A stretch of DNA of 64,000 nucleotides, taken from contig JAUJOQ010000006.1 of assembly GCA_030447725.1 (NCBI GenBank), positions 156,639-220,638 of the forward strand, written 5' to 3'. The position numbers and the translations under genes are program-made. Below, piece after piece: positions 53,182 through 61,008 of this stretch. How positions within the stretch are numbered: the stretch's first letter is position 1; every line of letters begins with the position of its first letter. This DNA comes from Thermoleophilaceae bacterium. GTDB taxonomy: Bacteria > Actinomycetota > Thermoleophilia > Solirubrobacterales > Thermoleophilaceae. The notes beneath the pieces were generated by a model. The model was not told the origin of the DNA. It did not search any database and saw only the letters and a list, made by a program, of their open reading frames with translations.

Positions 53182-53570
53182 GTGTTGGGCTCGGCTTCCG
53201 ACACCCATCGCGTGATCGAGGCCGTCTGGCGGATCGAGTCCGCCCGGCTGATCGCCGGGCTCGCTCGGATGGTGCGCGACGTCGGCCTCGCGGAGGAGCT
53301 CGCACAGGATGCCCTCGTCGCCGCGCTCGAGCAGTGGCCTGAGTCAGGGGTCCCGGACAATCCGGGCGCCTGGCTGATGGCACCGCCAAGCACAGGGCGA
53401 TCGACCGGCTGCGGCGCGGGAAGGTGCTCGAGCGCAAGCAGGAGGAGCTCGCCCGCGAGCTCGAGGTGAGACGGGAGGCGGCGGTACCGGATCTCGACGC
53501 AGCGCTCGACGACCAGGTAGGCGACGACCTGCTCAGCCTCATCTTCACAACCTGCCATCCGGTTCTCGCT
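53182..53570 (+). pseudogene. Degraded ECF42-type RNA polymerase sigma factor gene
   Basis: Starts after AGGGAGG at GTG 53182 (or 53179) with IEAVWRIESARLIAGLARMVRD and VGLAEELAQDALVAALEQWP (sigma region 2). At about 53380 one base is missing (LMA should continue TAKHRAIDRLRRGKVLERKQ, found in the next frame). The second frame reaches SLIFTTCHPVL and then loses similarity. The rest of the sigma factor (region 4 and the long ECF42 C-terminal domain) is absent. So both a frameshift and a truncation are seen. Confidence 0.75.
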
Positions 53571-53702
53571 AGCGCGAGCTCGAATGCTTTCTCGGCATGC
53601 AGGCGAGTTGTGTCAAATAGCGACGTTCGTCTCGCTTTGCGCGAGGGCCTCGCTGCCTGCGGTCCCATCCGACGATCCTTCCCGCAGCCAGCCGCGGGTC
53701 TT

Positions 53703-54245
53703 CTACCCCGGCAGCCAGCCCTCGCGGTATCGGGTTGGCTCCCGTTTCGGGAACCGCGCGTATGCCTGCGGCTGGTCCGTCGTCTCCTGCTCGACGCCGG
53801 CGCCGTGGCGTAGCGCCGTCTCGTCCACGCCGTAGGCACCCCAGTCCGAGCCCGTGGAGCGATCGCGGGCGCCGACTGCGAGCACGACGCAGTGCCCGTC
53901 TCCCGCCCCGACGATCACGTGCCTTGTCCCAGCAGGGCAGTGCACGAGGTCCCACTGTCGTAGCGGGCGCTCCTGGCCCTCGACGATGAGCAGCGCCTCG
54001 CCGGCGAGCACGAAGAAGTCCTCCTGATCGGCCTCCCAGTGGTACATCGCCATCGGCTCCCCGGGCGAGAGGACGTTTAGGCGGATCCCGAGCTGCGAAA
54101 AGTGCGGCTCACCCTCGAACCTGCAGATCGCGGGCCGCCCGTGGCCGTGATCCCAGCGCGCCTCGCGCGCGTTGAGGACGAACCACCCGTCCCCCTTTGG
54201 CAGGAGTCCGTGCTCGGTCGCCTCGAGCGGCGCCTCAGGAATCAT
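53703..54245 (-). CDS. Cupin-domain protein
   Basis: A 180-residue single-cupin protein. The beta-barrel motifs are MYHWEADQEDFFVLAGEALL (motif 1, with His and Glu) and VHCPAGTRHVIVGAGDGHCV (motif 2). Cupins of this sort bind metals or small ligands; a specific reaction cannot be given. It stands alone on the minus strand in the island. Confidence 0.85.
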   Translation of the reverse strand: MIPEAPLEATEHGLLPKGDGWFVLNAREARWDHGHGRPAICRFEGEPHFSQLGIRLNVLSPGEPMAMYHWEADQEDFFVLAGEALLIVEGQERPLRQWDLVHCPAGTRHVIVGAGDGHCVVLAVGARDRSTGSDWGAYGVDETALRHGAGVEQETTDQPQAYARFPKREPTRYREGWLPG

Positions 54246-54316
54246 CGACGGCGTCCTTCACAGCCCCATGTTGGCCTGCCGTCCGGACGGCGCTTGATCC
54301 GCGGCGCCGCCGCTGG

Positions 54317-55000
54317 TCAGAGGGCGCTGAACTCGGGCACCCCACCGTGCCAGATCGCCCACACGGCAATCAGTGCCGCACCTACGGCGAAGGCGCCCGC
54401 CGCGGTGCAGACGAGCGGTCTCGGGGCGCGCAGCGCCGTGATGGCGAACAGGACGGTCGCTGGAAGCTCGAGCCACCAGGTCTGGCCCTCGACTGTGCTG
54501 GTGAAGAACGTCCAGCCCAGGACCAGCGCCGCCAGCGCGAGCAGCGCCGGCGAAGTGCTCACCGAGCGCGGCGCGACCCGCTCGGCGAAACAGAAGGCGG
54601 CCACCAGCCCAAACCAGCCCAGCACGGCTTCGATGTGCGAAAAGCGCTCGTCCCAGAAATAGACGAGGTTGCCCTGCGCACCCTCGTTGTGGATCGAGTT
54701 GGCGGCCAGGTGCACCCCGTGGCCGTGCACGTACAGCACGCCCGCGAAAACCGCAGCGACGACCGGACCGCGCGGAGCGCCGAGCGCGAGCATCACCGCA
54801 ACGGTCGCAGCGGCAACCACGAAGGGCGTGAGCACATCGACCGCTGCCTCGACCCTGTCCGTGAACAGGATCGACGGCAACTGATGAAAGACAAAGAAGA
54901 CGGCCGCGAACGCCAGGAAAGCGCGGTCACGGCGCTCGGAGGTCCAGGCCTTGAGTGCTCTGCGGCGCCGATGTCTTGACGCGGCCGCCACTGACTTCAA
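54317..55000 (-). CDS. Polytopic membrane protein, unknown function
   Basis: A 227-residue protein with about six hydrophobic helices (FLAFAAVFFVFHQLPSILF, VVAAATVAVMLALG, ALLALAALVLGWTFF, others). A His-rich loop (VLYVHGHGVHLAANSIHN) and DERFSHIEA at membrane borders could bind metal. The start is TTG 55000 or GTG 54994. I do not recognise the family. Confidence 0.7.
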   Translation of the reverse strand: MKSVAAASRHRRRRALKAWTSERRDRAFLAFAAVFFVFHQLPSILFTDRVEAAVDVLTPFVVAAATVAVMLALGAPRGPVVAAVFAGVLYVHGHGVHLAANSIHNEGAQGNLVYFWDERFSHIEAVLGWFGLVAAFCFAERVAPRSVSTSPALLALAALVLGWTFFTSTVEGQTWWLELPATVLFAITALRAPRPLVCTAAGAFAVGAALIAVWAIWHGGVPEFSAL

Positions 55001-55051
55001 GTCACGGCCCGTTCGAGGGCTCTGGCGCAGTGCGACGCCTTCACGGCGTCA

Positions 55052-55513
55052 TCACTCCAAGTCGATTCGGATCGTGACCTGCTCGGTGCCGACCAGCCGC
55101 AGGAGGGTGTCGTTTACCGGCCGCCCGAGCCAGCGCAGCCGCGCGCGCGGGTCATCGCCGGGCAGGATCCACGCCGTTCCCTCATACCAGCGCCGGCCCA
55201 CCTTCACCCGCACCCGCGGCTGCTTCTGGATGTTCTTCACGTAGTCGGCGGCGTAGCCGTGCTCGGTCACGATCCAGAAGCTGTCGCCACGCAGCCCGTT
55301 GCCAACCGGCACGCGCCGGCGCGCGCCGGTATTGCGGCCCGTGGTTTCGAGCAGGGCCTGCGTGCGCGGCCACAAGCCCCGCTCAAGCAGCCGCCGAACG
55401 ACCGGATTCACCAGCCCATTCGTCACGGACCTCATCGCGGCGCGCTTGGCCGCACGCACTGACCCAGGTCGCATGCCGCGGCGCATCATCGCTCTGGCAA
55501 TCTTGCCATCCAT
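55052..55513 (-). CDS. Deazaflavin (F420)-dependent nitroreductase-like protein (DUF385)
   Basis: A 153-residue split-barrel protein of the Ddn/DUF385 group: LLETTGRNTGARRRVPVGN, SFWIVTEHGYAADYVKNIQK, PRVRVKVGRRWYEGTA and the end LRLVGTEQVTIRIDLE. Members reduce quinones or nitro compounds with reduced F420, a coenzyme typical of actinobacteria. ATG 55513 gives a normal length; extra in-frame codons upstream are not family-like. Confidence 0.85.
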   Translation of the reverse strand: MDGKIARAMMRRGMRPGSVRAAKRAAMRSVTNGLVNPVVRRLLERGLWPRTQALLETTGRNTGARRRVPVGNGLRGDSFWIVTEHGYAADYVKNIQKQPRVRVKVGRRWYEGTAWILPGDDPRARLRWLGRPVNDTLLRLVGTEQVTIRIDLE

Positions 55514-55642
55514 GGGGGTATACCCTCTGCCGATGAGGCGCGCGTCGCCCGGCTCCCGCTCCCGTGGGTCAGGGCTACCTGGTGACACCGCCCGGGCTTT
55601 GGTGATTGAGCGCTGGGGTGGTCTCGGGCGGGCGGGCCGGGC

Positions 55643-56118
55643 ATGGCGATCGAGGCGATGGTTTCCGTGAGTGTCGGCGAGACCGACAGAGAGTGGGGCA
55701 ACCAGATCGCGTTCTTGTTTCTCTCCCTGCCCTGCGAGGAACCTGACCCGCTGTGGCGCCTTCGCGACGTTCACGTGGCGATGCGCGAACGCAAGCGGGG
55801 GGTGAGCCAGAAGGTGCCGACGCGATGCTCGGGTCCTTGTCCTACGCGCCCCGCCCCGTGCGGCGCGTTGCCTCCCAGGTGTTCGCCAGCCCGCGGGTCT
55901 CGAACCTCACTGATGGGGGCCCGGTCGAACGGGCCTATCCCGTCGTGCCGCTTTCCCCGCGGCATGGCGTTTCGATCGGGATGACAACCGTCGCCGGGCA
56001 GGCTTGCTTCGGGATCTACGCCCAGGTCGGGCTGGCCGCGGACGCCGATCGACTGGCGGAAGAGATCGACGTGGCGATCGACGAGCTGCTAATCCTCTGC
56101 GATGAACAGCCGACGTAG
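55643..56118 (+). pseudogene. C-terminal remnant of a wax ester synthase/diacylglycerol acyltransferase (WS/DGAT)
   Basis: Two frames together spell the DUF1298 half of WS/DGAT: GNQIAFLFLSLPCEEPDPLWRLRDV in the first, then (after a run of six G at 55797-55802) PEGADAMLGSLSYAPRPVRR and YPVVPLSPRHGVSIGMTTVAG in the second. The N-terminal half with the HHxxxDG acyltransferase motif is absent, and the expected SNIPGP stretch after ASPRVSNLT is missing too. Dead by frameshift, internal deletion and truncation. Confidence 0.75.
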
Positions 56119-56210
56119 CGGCTCGTAGGAGCCGGGCCGGCGCCTGCGGGCGCCTCGGCCGCGGGCCAGAATCTCGGCCGATCGCGCGCGGGTCTCGAGG
56201 TGTCTGGAGG

Positions 56211-56627
56211 TTAGGACCGGCTTCCCCGTGGGGAACCATCGGTGCGTCGTGCGGGGAACCGCTCCAGAACCCACTCCGCCCCCGCCGGCTGGCGCCGCCA
56301 CTGCCGGCCGCTCGTCGTGATGTAGTCGCCCGTGCGGGGGTTGATCGGGAGGCGGCGCTCGATCGGGTAGTACTCGTTGTGGGCATGGATGAGCTCGTTG
56401 ACGCGGTCGAAGCGCCAGGAGTCCGTGGTCGCCAGCCAGCGTTGCTCAAAGGCTTGCGGGTCTTGGCCGCAGGCCTTCCAGAGCTCGTCGTAGGCGTCGG
56501 CGAGCCGCGAACGGTGCCTCGCCAGCTCGTCGTCGATCTCCCGCAACCGCTGCATGAACCGGGGGAGGACCTGCCCCCGGATGTACTTCTCGACCAAACT
56601 CGGCTCGGCCAGCGAACGCCGCTTCAT
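56211..56627 (-). CDS. Conserved-looking hypothetical protein, unknown function
   Basis: A 138-residue soluble protein: a basic/hydrophobic N-terminus (MKRRSLAEPSLVEKYIRGQV), a helical segment (FMQRLREIDDELARHRSRLAD), then NELIHAHNEYYPIERRLPINPRTGDYITTSG and a basic C-terminus. TAGATT (56641-56636 on the minus strand) is 8 nt before ATG 56627, with GGAGGG between. Divergent from gnd. No family named. Confidence 0.7.
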   Translation of the reverse strand: MKRRSLAEPSLVEKYIRGQVLPRFMQRLREIDDELARHRSRLADAYDELWKACGQDPQAFEQRWLATTDSWRFDRVNELIHAHNEYYPIERRLPINPRTGDYITTSGRQWRRQPAGAEWVLERFPARRTDGSPRGSRS

Positions 56628-56741
56628 CCCTCCGGAATCTAGGGAACGCCCGTGAACTTCTGTCCCCGGCTTGCATAAGGCGCGCCGACCGGGGAAGAAT
56701 GGCCCCACACGGCGGGGCGGAGCCCCATGAGAGGAGAGCGC

Positions 56742-57683
56742 ATGCAGCTGGGCTTCGTAGGGCTCGGAAAGATGGGCGGGAACATGGTCCATCGCATCCA
56801 CCGCGACTCGGAGCATCAGGTGGTGGCCTTTGACTTCTCCGAGGATGCCGTCGAGGCTGCCGAGGGCCACGGTGCCATCGGCTCGAGCGGGCTCGAGGAC
56901 CTGGTGGGCAGGCTCGAAGCGCCCCGCGCCGTCTGGATCATGGTGCCAGCCGGCGACCCGACCCAGCAGACCGTCGACGCGCTCTCCGACCTCTTGGAGG
57001 AGGGCGACACGATCATCGACGGCGGCAACTCGAAGTGGGTCGACGACAAGATCCGCGCGGAGAAGCTGTCCGCGAAGGGGATCCGCTACGTCGACGTGGG
57101 TACCAGCGGCGGCGTGTGGGGCATCGACGTCGGCTACTGCATGATGGTCGGCGGCCCCGCGGAGGCGGTGAAGAGGATGTCCCCGATCCTCGACGTCCTG
57201 GCGCCGAAGCCCACCGAGGAGCACGGGGCCGGCTGGGCGCACATGGGGCCCTCGGGCGCCGGGCACTACGTGAAGATGGTGCACAACGGCGTGGAGTACG
57301 GGCTGATGCAGGCCTATGCCGAGGGCTTCGACCTCTTCGACAAGAGCGAGTACGAGCTCGACAACGCGAAGATCGCGCACCTCTGGATGCAGGGCTCGGT
57401 GGTGCGCTCCTGGCTGTGCGAGCTGGCAGCGCTCGCCTTCGAGAAAGAGGGCAACGACCTCGCCGACCTGACCGCCCACACGGCGGACTCCGGTGAAGGC
57501 CGGTGGACGATCGAGGACGCGATGGCAAACGACGTGCCGACGCCGGTGATAACGGCTTCGCTGTACGCGCGCTTCTACACGCGCGGCAATGGCGACTTCA
57601 CCGGCCGGGTGCTCTCAGCGCTGCGCAACCAGTTCGGCGGGCACACCATGCAGACCCGCGCCGAGGAAGCGGAGTCGGGCTGA
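56742..57683 (+). CDS. gnd: 6-phosphogluconate dehydrogenase (decarboxylating), short GndA-like type
   Basis: Oxidises 6-phosphogluconate to ribulose 5-phosphate. At 313 residues it belongs to the short (often NAD-linked) class, not the 470-residue form. NADP/NAD loop LGFVGLGKMGGNMVHRI, IIDGGNSKWVDD, GTSGGVWGIDVGYCMMVGG and the catalytic lysine in AGHYVKMVHNGVEYGLMQAY. AGAGGAGAG precedes ATG 56742. Its TGA overlaps zwf (TGATG). Confidence 0.95.
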   Translation: MQLGFVGLGKMGGNMVHRIHRDSEHQVVAFDFSEDAVEAAEGHGAIGSSGLEDLVGRLEAPRAVWIMVPAGDPTQQTVDALSDLLEEGDTIIDGGNSKWVDDKIRAEKLSAKGIRYVDVGTSGGVWGIDVGYCMMVGGPAEAVKRMSPILDVLAPKPTEEHGAGWAHMGPSGAGHYVKMVHNGVEYGLMQAYAEGFDLFDKSEYELDNAKIAHLWMQGSVVRSWLCELAALAFEKEGNDLADLTAHTADSGEGRWTIEDAMANDVPTPVITASLYARFYTRGNGDFTGRVLSALRNQFGGHTMQTRAEEAESG

Positions 57684-59230
57684 TGGCCACCGCTCCCACG
57701 AAGGTCGAGGAGCCCGAGCAGGAGAACCCGCTGACCTCCGGCCTCGAGCGCCAGCCGATCCCGCCCACCACGCTCACGATCTTCGGTGCAACCGGCGATC
57801 TGTCGAAGCGAAAGCTGCTGCCGGCTCTCTACAACCTTGCCCACGAGGGAGCGCTTCCCGAGCGCTTCAACTTGATCGGAGCGTCGCGCAGCGACATGTC
57901 CGACGACGATTACCGCAAGCTGGCCAAGGGGTCGATCCAGGAGTTCTCGCGCCGCGAGACCGATGAGAAGGTGCTCGACGCACTGCTCGACGGGGTGCGC
58001 TACGTGTCCGGCAACTTCGACGATCCCGGCCTCTACGAGAGGCTGGATACGGCCCTCGGCGAGTCAGACGAGCGGGCCGGCATCGAGTTCAACCGCGTCT
58101 TCTATCTCTCGACGTCTCCGTCGTTCTTCGCGGAGATCGTGAAGCAGCTCGGAGACCACGGGCTCGACCGCCGCGAGAGCTCCGATGTGCGGGTGGTGAT
58201 CGAGAAGCCGATCGGCACCAATCTCCGCGAGGCCAGGGAGCTGAACGCGGCAGTGCTAGACGTGCTCGACGAGGAGCAGGTGTACCGGATCGACCACTAC
58301 CTGGGCAAGGAGACGGTCCAGAACGTGCTGGCCTTCCGGTTCGCCAACGGGCTGTTCGAGCCGATCTGGAACCGCAACTACATCGACTACGTGCAGATCA
58401 CCGCGGCCGAGGACATGGGCATCGGCTCCCGGGCCGGCTACTACGACACGTCAGGCGCGCTGCGGGATCTGGTGCAGAACCACATGCTCCAGCTGCTCAC
58501 CCTGCTCTGCATGGAGCCACCGGTGTCCTTCTCCGCCGACGAGGTTCGCGACGAGAAGGTGAAGGTGCTGCATTCGATCCACCCGCCCGGCCCGGAGGAG
58601 GTATCCGAGATGGCGGTGCGTGCCCAGTACGCGGCGGGGGTGGTGGCCGGCGAGGCCGCGAAGGGCTATCTCGAGGAGGAGGACGTGCCCCCGGACTCCA
58701 CCACGGAGAGCTACACCGCGCTGCGCCTCGAGGTGGACAACTGGCGCTGGGCTGGCGTGCCGATCTACCTGCGGACCGGCAAGCGCATGGTCCGCAAGGT
58801 GACCGAGATCGCGATCGCGCTCAAGCCCGTCCCGCATCTGGCCTTCCGGGAGGAGGGCGCAGTGGGCGTGCAGCCCAACCGGATCGTGCTGACCGTGCAG
58901 CCCAACGAGGGCGCATCGATCTCGCTGGGGGCCAAGATCCCCGGCACGCGGATGCGCATTAGGCCGGTGAACATGGAGTTCCTATACGGGACGGCCTTCA
59001 TGTCGCAGTCGCCGGAGGCCTACGAGCGGCTGATCACCGATGCGATGCGAGGCGACGCAACGCTGTTCACCCGCGACGACGAGGTCGAGGCGCAGTGGAG
59101 GATCATCGACCCGATCCTCGCGGCCTGGGGTGCAGAGAGTGGGCCGATACCGCAGTACGAGGCCGGCAGCCAGGGGCCCGCCGAGGCGGAGCGTCTGCTT
59201 CAGCCCGGCCACACGTGGAGGGCGATCTAG
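57683..59230 (+). CDS. zwf: Glucose-6-phosphate 1-dehydrogenase
   Basis: First step of the oxidative pentose phosphate pathway. 515 residues. Coenzyme loop TIFGATGDLSKRKLLPALYN, substrate and catalytic region VYRIDHYLGKETVQNVLAFRFAN, EKPIGTNLREARELN, and RTGKRMVRKVTEIAI. ATG overlaps the gnd stop and the stop abuts opcA. Confidence 0.97.
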   Translation: MATAPTKVEEPEQENPLTSGLERQPIPPTTLTIFGATGDLSKRKLLPALYNLAHEGALPERFNLIGASRSDMSDDDYRKLAKGSIQEFSRRETDEKVLDALLDGVRYVSGNFDDPGLYERLDTALGESDERAGIEFNRVFYLSTSPSFFAEIVKQLGDHGLDRRESSDVRVVIEKPIGTNLREARELNAAVLDVLDEEQVYRIDHYLGKETVQNVLAFRFANGLFEPIWNRNYIDYVQITAAEDMGIGSRAGYYDTSGALRDLVQNHMLQLLTLLCMEPPVSFSADEVRDEKVKVLHSIHPPGPEEVSEMAVRAQYAAGVVAGEAAKGYLEEEDVPPDSTTESYTALRLEVDNWRWAGVPIYLRTGKRMVRKVTEIAIALKPVPHLAFREEGAVGVQPNRIVLTVQPNEGASISLGAKIPGTRMRIRPVNMEFLYGTAFMSQSPEAYERLITDAMRGDATLFTRDDEVEAQWRIIDPILAAWGAESGPIPQYEAGSQGPAEAERLLQPGHTWRAI

Positions 59231-60304
59231 GTGAGCGCTCCCACGCTCGAGGGCGGGGTCTGGAGCGAACAGGGCACCACCCCGACGGATGTCGAGGAGG
59301 CGCTGCGCGACCTGTTGCGCGAGCGCCACTGCCACAGCGACGCCTTCGTGCCCGCGCGGGTGCTGAACCTGGTGGTCGTCGCCGACCGTGAATGGCGCGG
59401 CGAGATCCAGAACCGCCTTGACAACGTGGGCCGCTACCACGCCTCGCGCACGATCCTCTGCGCCGTGGAGCCGGGTCGCACGGCGATCGACGCCTGGGCC
59501 GCGGTTGGGGCGCATCCCGGGGATGGCGCGGGGATGATCGAGGTGGGCCAGGAGGAGGTCGTGCTCGACATCGGCCCGCACCATCTCGAGCACCTGGATT
59601 CGATCGTCGATCCGCTGGTGGTCACCGACCTGGCCACGCTCGTGTGGTCACCTCACGGCCACCCGGAGGCGGTCGATGCCCTGCTGGACCTGGCACAGGT
59701 GGTGCTCGTGGACTCCGTGAACGAGCCCGATCCCGCGGAGGCGGTGCGCCGGTCCAGCGAGCTGGCCGAGCGCGCCTACGTCGTCGACCTGGCCTGGCTG
59801 CGCTCGACGCCCTGGCGCGAGCGCGTGGCCGCGACCTTCGATCCCCCCGCATGGCGCGGCGACCTTCACAAGATCAGCGCCGTCACCGTGCGTCACAGCC
59901 CCGACTCGGTGATCGCCGGGCTGCTGTTCCTGGGCTGGATGGCGACGCGGCTGGGATGGCGGCCCGGCGCCATGGTGAGCCACGGAAGCGGATTGCAGGG
60001 CACGGCACACGGACACCGCCAGGACGTGAGGATGCGCCTGCAGCCCCAGGAGGCCATGAGCACCCCGGGCTTCGCCGGGCTCACCGTCCAGACCGCCTCG
60101 GGCTTGAGCGTGTCGCTCGACCGCGGTCCCGGCGGGCTGAGCGCGTGCCGAACCGACCGTAGGGGGCGAGAGTGGCGTTGGACTGCGATGGGCGCTTCCC
60201 GCGGGGAGGCCGGCATCCTCGGCGAGGGCATCCGCCAGGCCCTTCTGCGCGACAAGAGCTATGGACCTGCGCTCGCCGCCGTCGGGTCCATGGTCGCCGG
60301 GTGA
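59231..60304 (+). CDS. opcA: OpcA-like glucose-6-phosphate dehydrogenase assembly protein
   Basis: A 357-residue cytosolic protein of the OpcA/G6PD assembly group, which in cyanobacteria and actinobacteria modulates G6PDH oligomerisation and activity. Landmarks are RVLNLVVVADREWRGEI, NVGRYHASRTILCAVEPG, LVVTDLATLVWSPHG, and VVLVDSVNEPDP. Starts with a GTG directly after the zwf stop and ends overlapping pgl (GTGA). Such placement is conserved in actinobacteria. Confidence 0.9.
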   Translation: MSAPTLEGGVWSEQGTTPTDVEEALRDLLRERHCHSDAFVPARVLNLVVVADREWRGEIQNRLDNVGRYHASRTILCAVEPGRTAIDAWAAVGAHPGDGAGMIEVGQEEVVLDIGPHHLEHLDSIVDPLVVTDLATLVWSPHGHPEAVDALLDLAQVVLVDSVNEPDPAEAVRRSSELAERAYVVDLAWLRSTPWRERVAATFDPPAWRGDLHKISAVTVRHSPDSVIAGLLFLGWMATRLGWRPGAMVSHGSGLQGTAHGHRQDVRMRLQPQEAMSTPGFAGLTVQTASGLSVSLDRGPGGLSACRTDRRGREWRWTAMGASRGEAGILGEGIRQALLRDKSYGPALAAVGSMVAG

Positions 60305-61008
60305 GCGCACGCGCGATCACGGTGGTGGACGACGTAGCGGGCGCGGCCGCAGAGCGGATCGCCGCGGCGGTGCGCGACGGCGGGCACATCGCCCTGTCGG
60401 GAGGCTCCACGCCGCGCGCCGCTCACGAGCGCGTGGCGAGGGAAGAGCTCGACTGGTCGCACACGCAGCTGTGGTTCGGCGACGACCGTGCGGTCGGGCC
60501 CCAGCACGAGCACTCCAACTACCTGATGGTGCGGCGGAGCCTCCTCGACAGGATTCGCGGCGCTCAGCCGGAGGTGCACCGGATCAAGGGTGAGCTGGGA
60601 CACGACGCTGCCGCCGCGGACTACGAGCGCGAGCTCAAGACAGCCTGGGGCGCCGAAGGGCTGCCGCGGATGGACCTGCTGCTGCTGGGGCTCGGCCCCG
60701 ACGCCCACACCGCGTCCCTGTTCGGGGGCGATGACGCTCTCGGGGAGCGCGAGCGTCTGGCGGTGGCTGTCGTCAACCCGGGCATGGCGCCGCTCGTGTC
60801 CCGCGTGACCCTTACTCTCCCCGTCCTGAATGCGGCCCGCGAGGTGGTTTTCCTGATATCCGGCGAGGACAAGGCCGAGGCGGTGGCCCGCGCCTTCGGT
60901 GACGCCCCCGACCCGAGCGCCCCGGCCAGCCTGATCCGGCCCGACCCCGGCAACCTGTTGGTGCTGCTCGACGCCTCCGCCGCCTCACTCATGGGGAACG
61001 GGGCTTGA
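60301..61008 (+). CDS. pgl: 6-phosphogluconolactonase
   Basis: Hydrolyses 6-phosphogluconolactone to 6-phosphogluconate. 235 residues of the NagB/Pgl fold: HIALSGGSTPRAAHERV, QLWFGDDRAVGPQHEHSNY, MDLLLLGLGPDAHTASLFGG (catalytic His/Asp) and VTLTLPVLNAAREVVFLISG. GTG 60301 overlaps the opcA stop. Its end overlaps the GH15 start (TTGA). Confidence 0.95.
   Translation: MSARAITVVDDVAGAAAERIAAAVRDGGHIALSGGSTPRAAHERVAREELDWSHTQLWFGDDRAVGPQHEHSNYLMVRRSLLDRIRGAQPEVHRIKGELGHDAAAADYERELKTAWGAEGLPRMDLLLLGLGPDAHTASLFGGDDALGERERLAVAVVNPGMAPLVSRVTLTLPVLNAAREVVFLISGEDKAEAVARAFGDAPDPSAPASLIRPDPGNLLVLLDASAASLMGNGA

Noticed and set aside
54197-54979. 260-codon plus-strand frame at the edge of the cupin and membrane genes
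   Set aside because: Arg-rich shadow overlapping two better-supported minus-strand genes.
55514-55642. TATACC followed by ATG 55533 as a leaderless gene
   Set aside because: The product is Arg/Ser/Gly-rich, ends after about 45 codons and shows no family features; it partly overlaps the WS/DGAT remnant.
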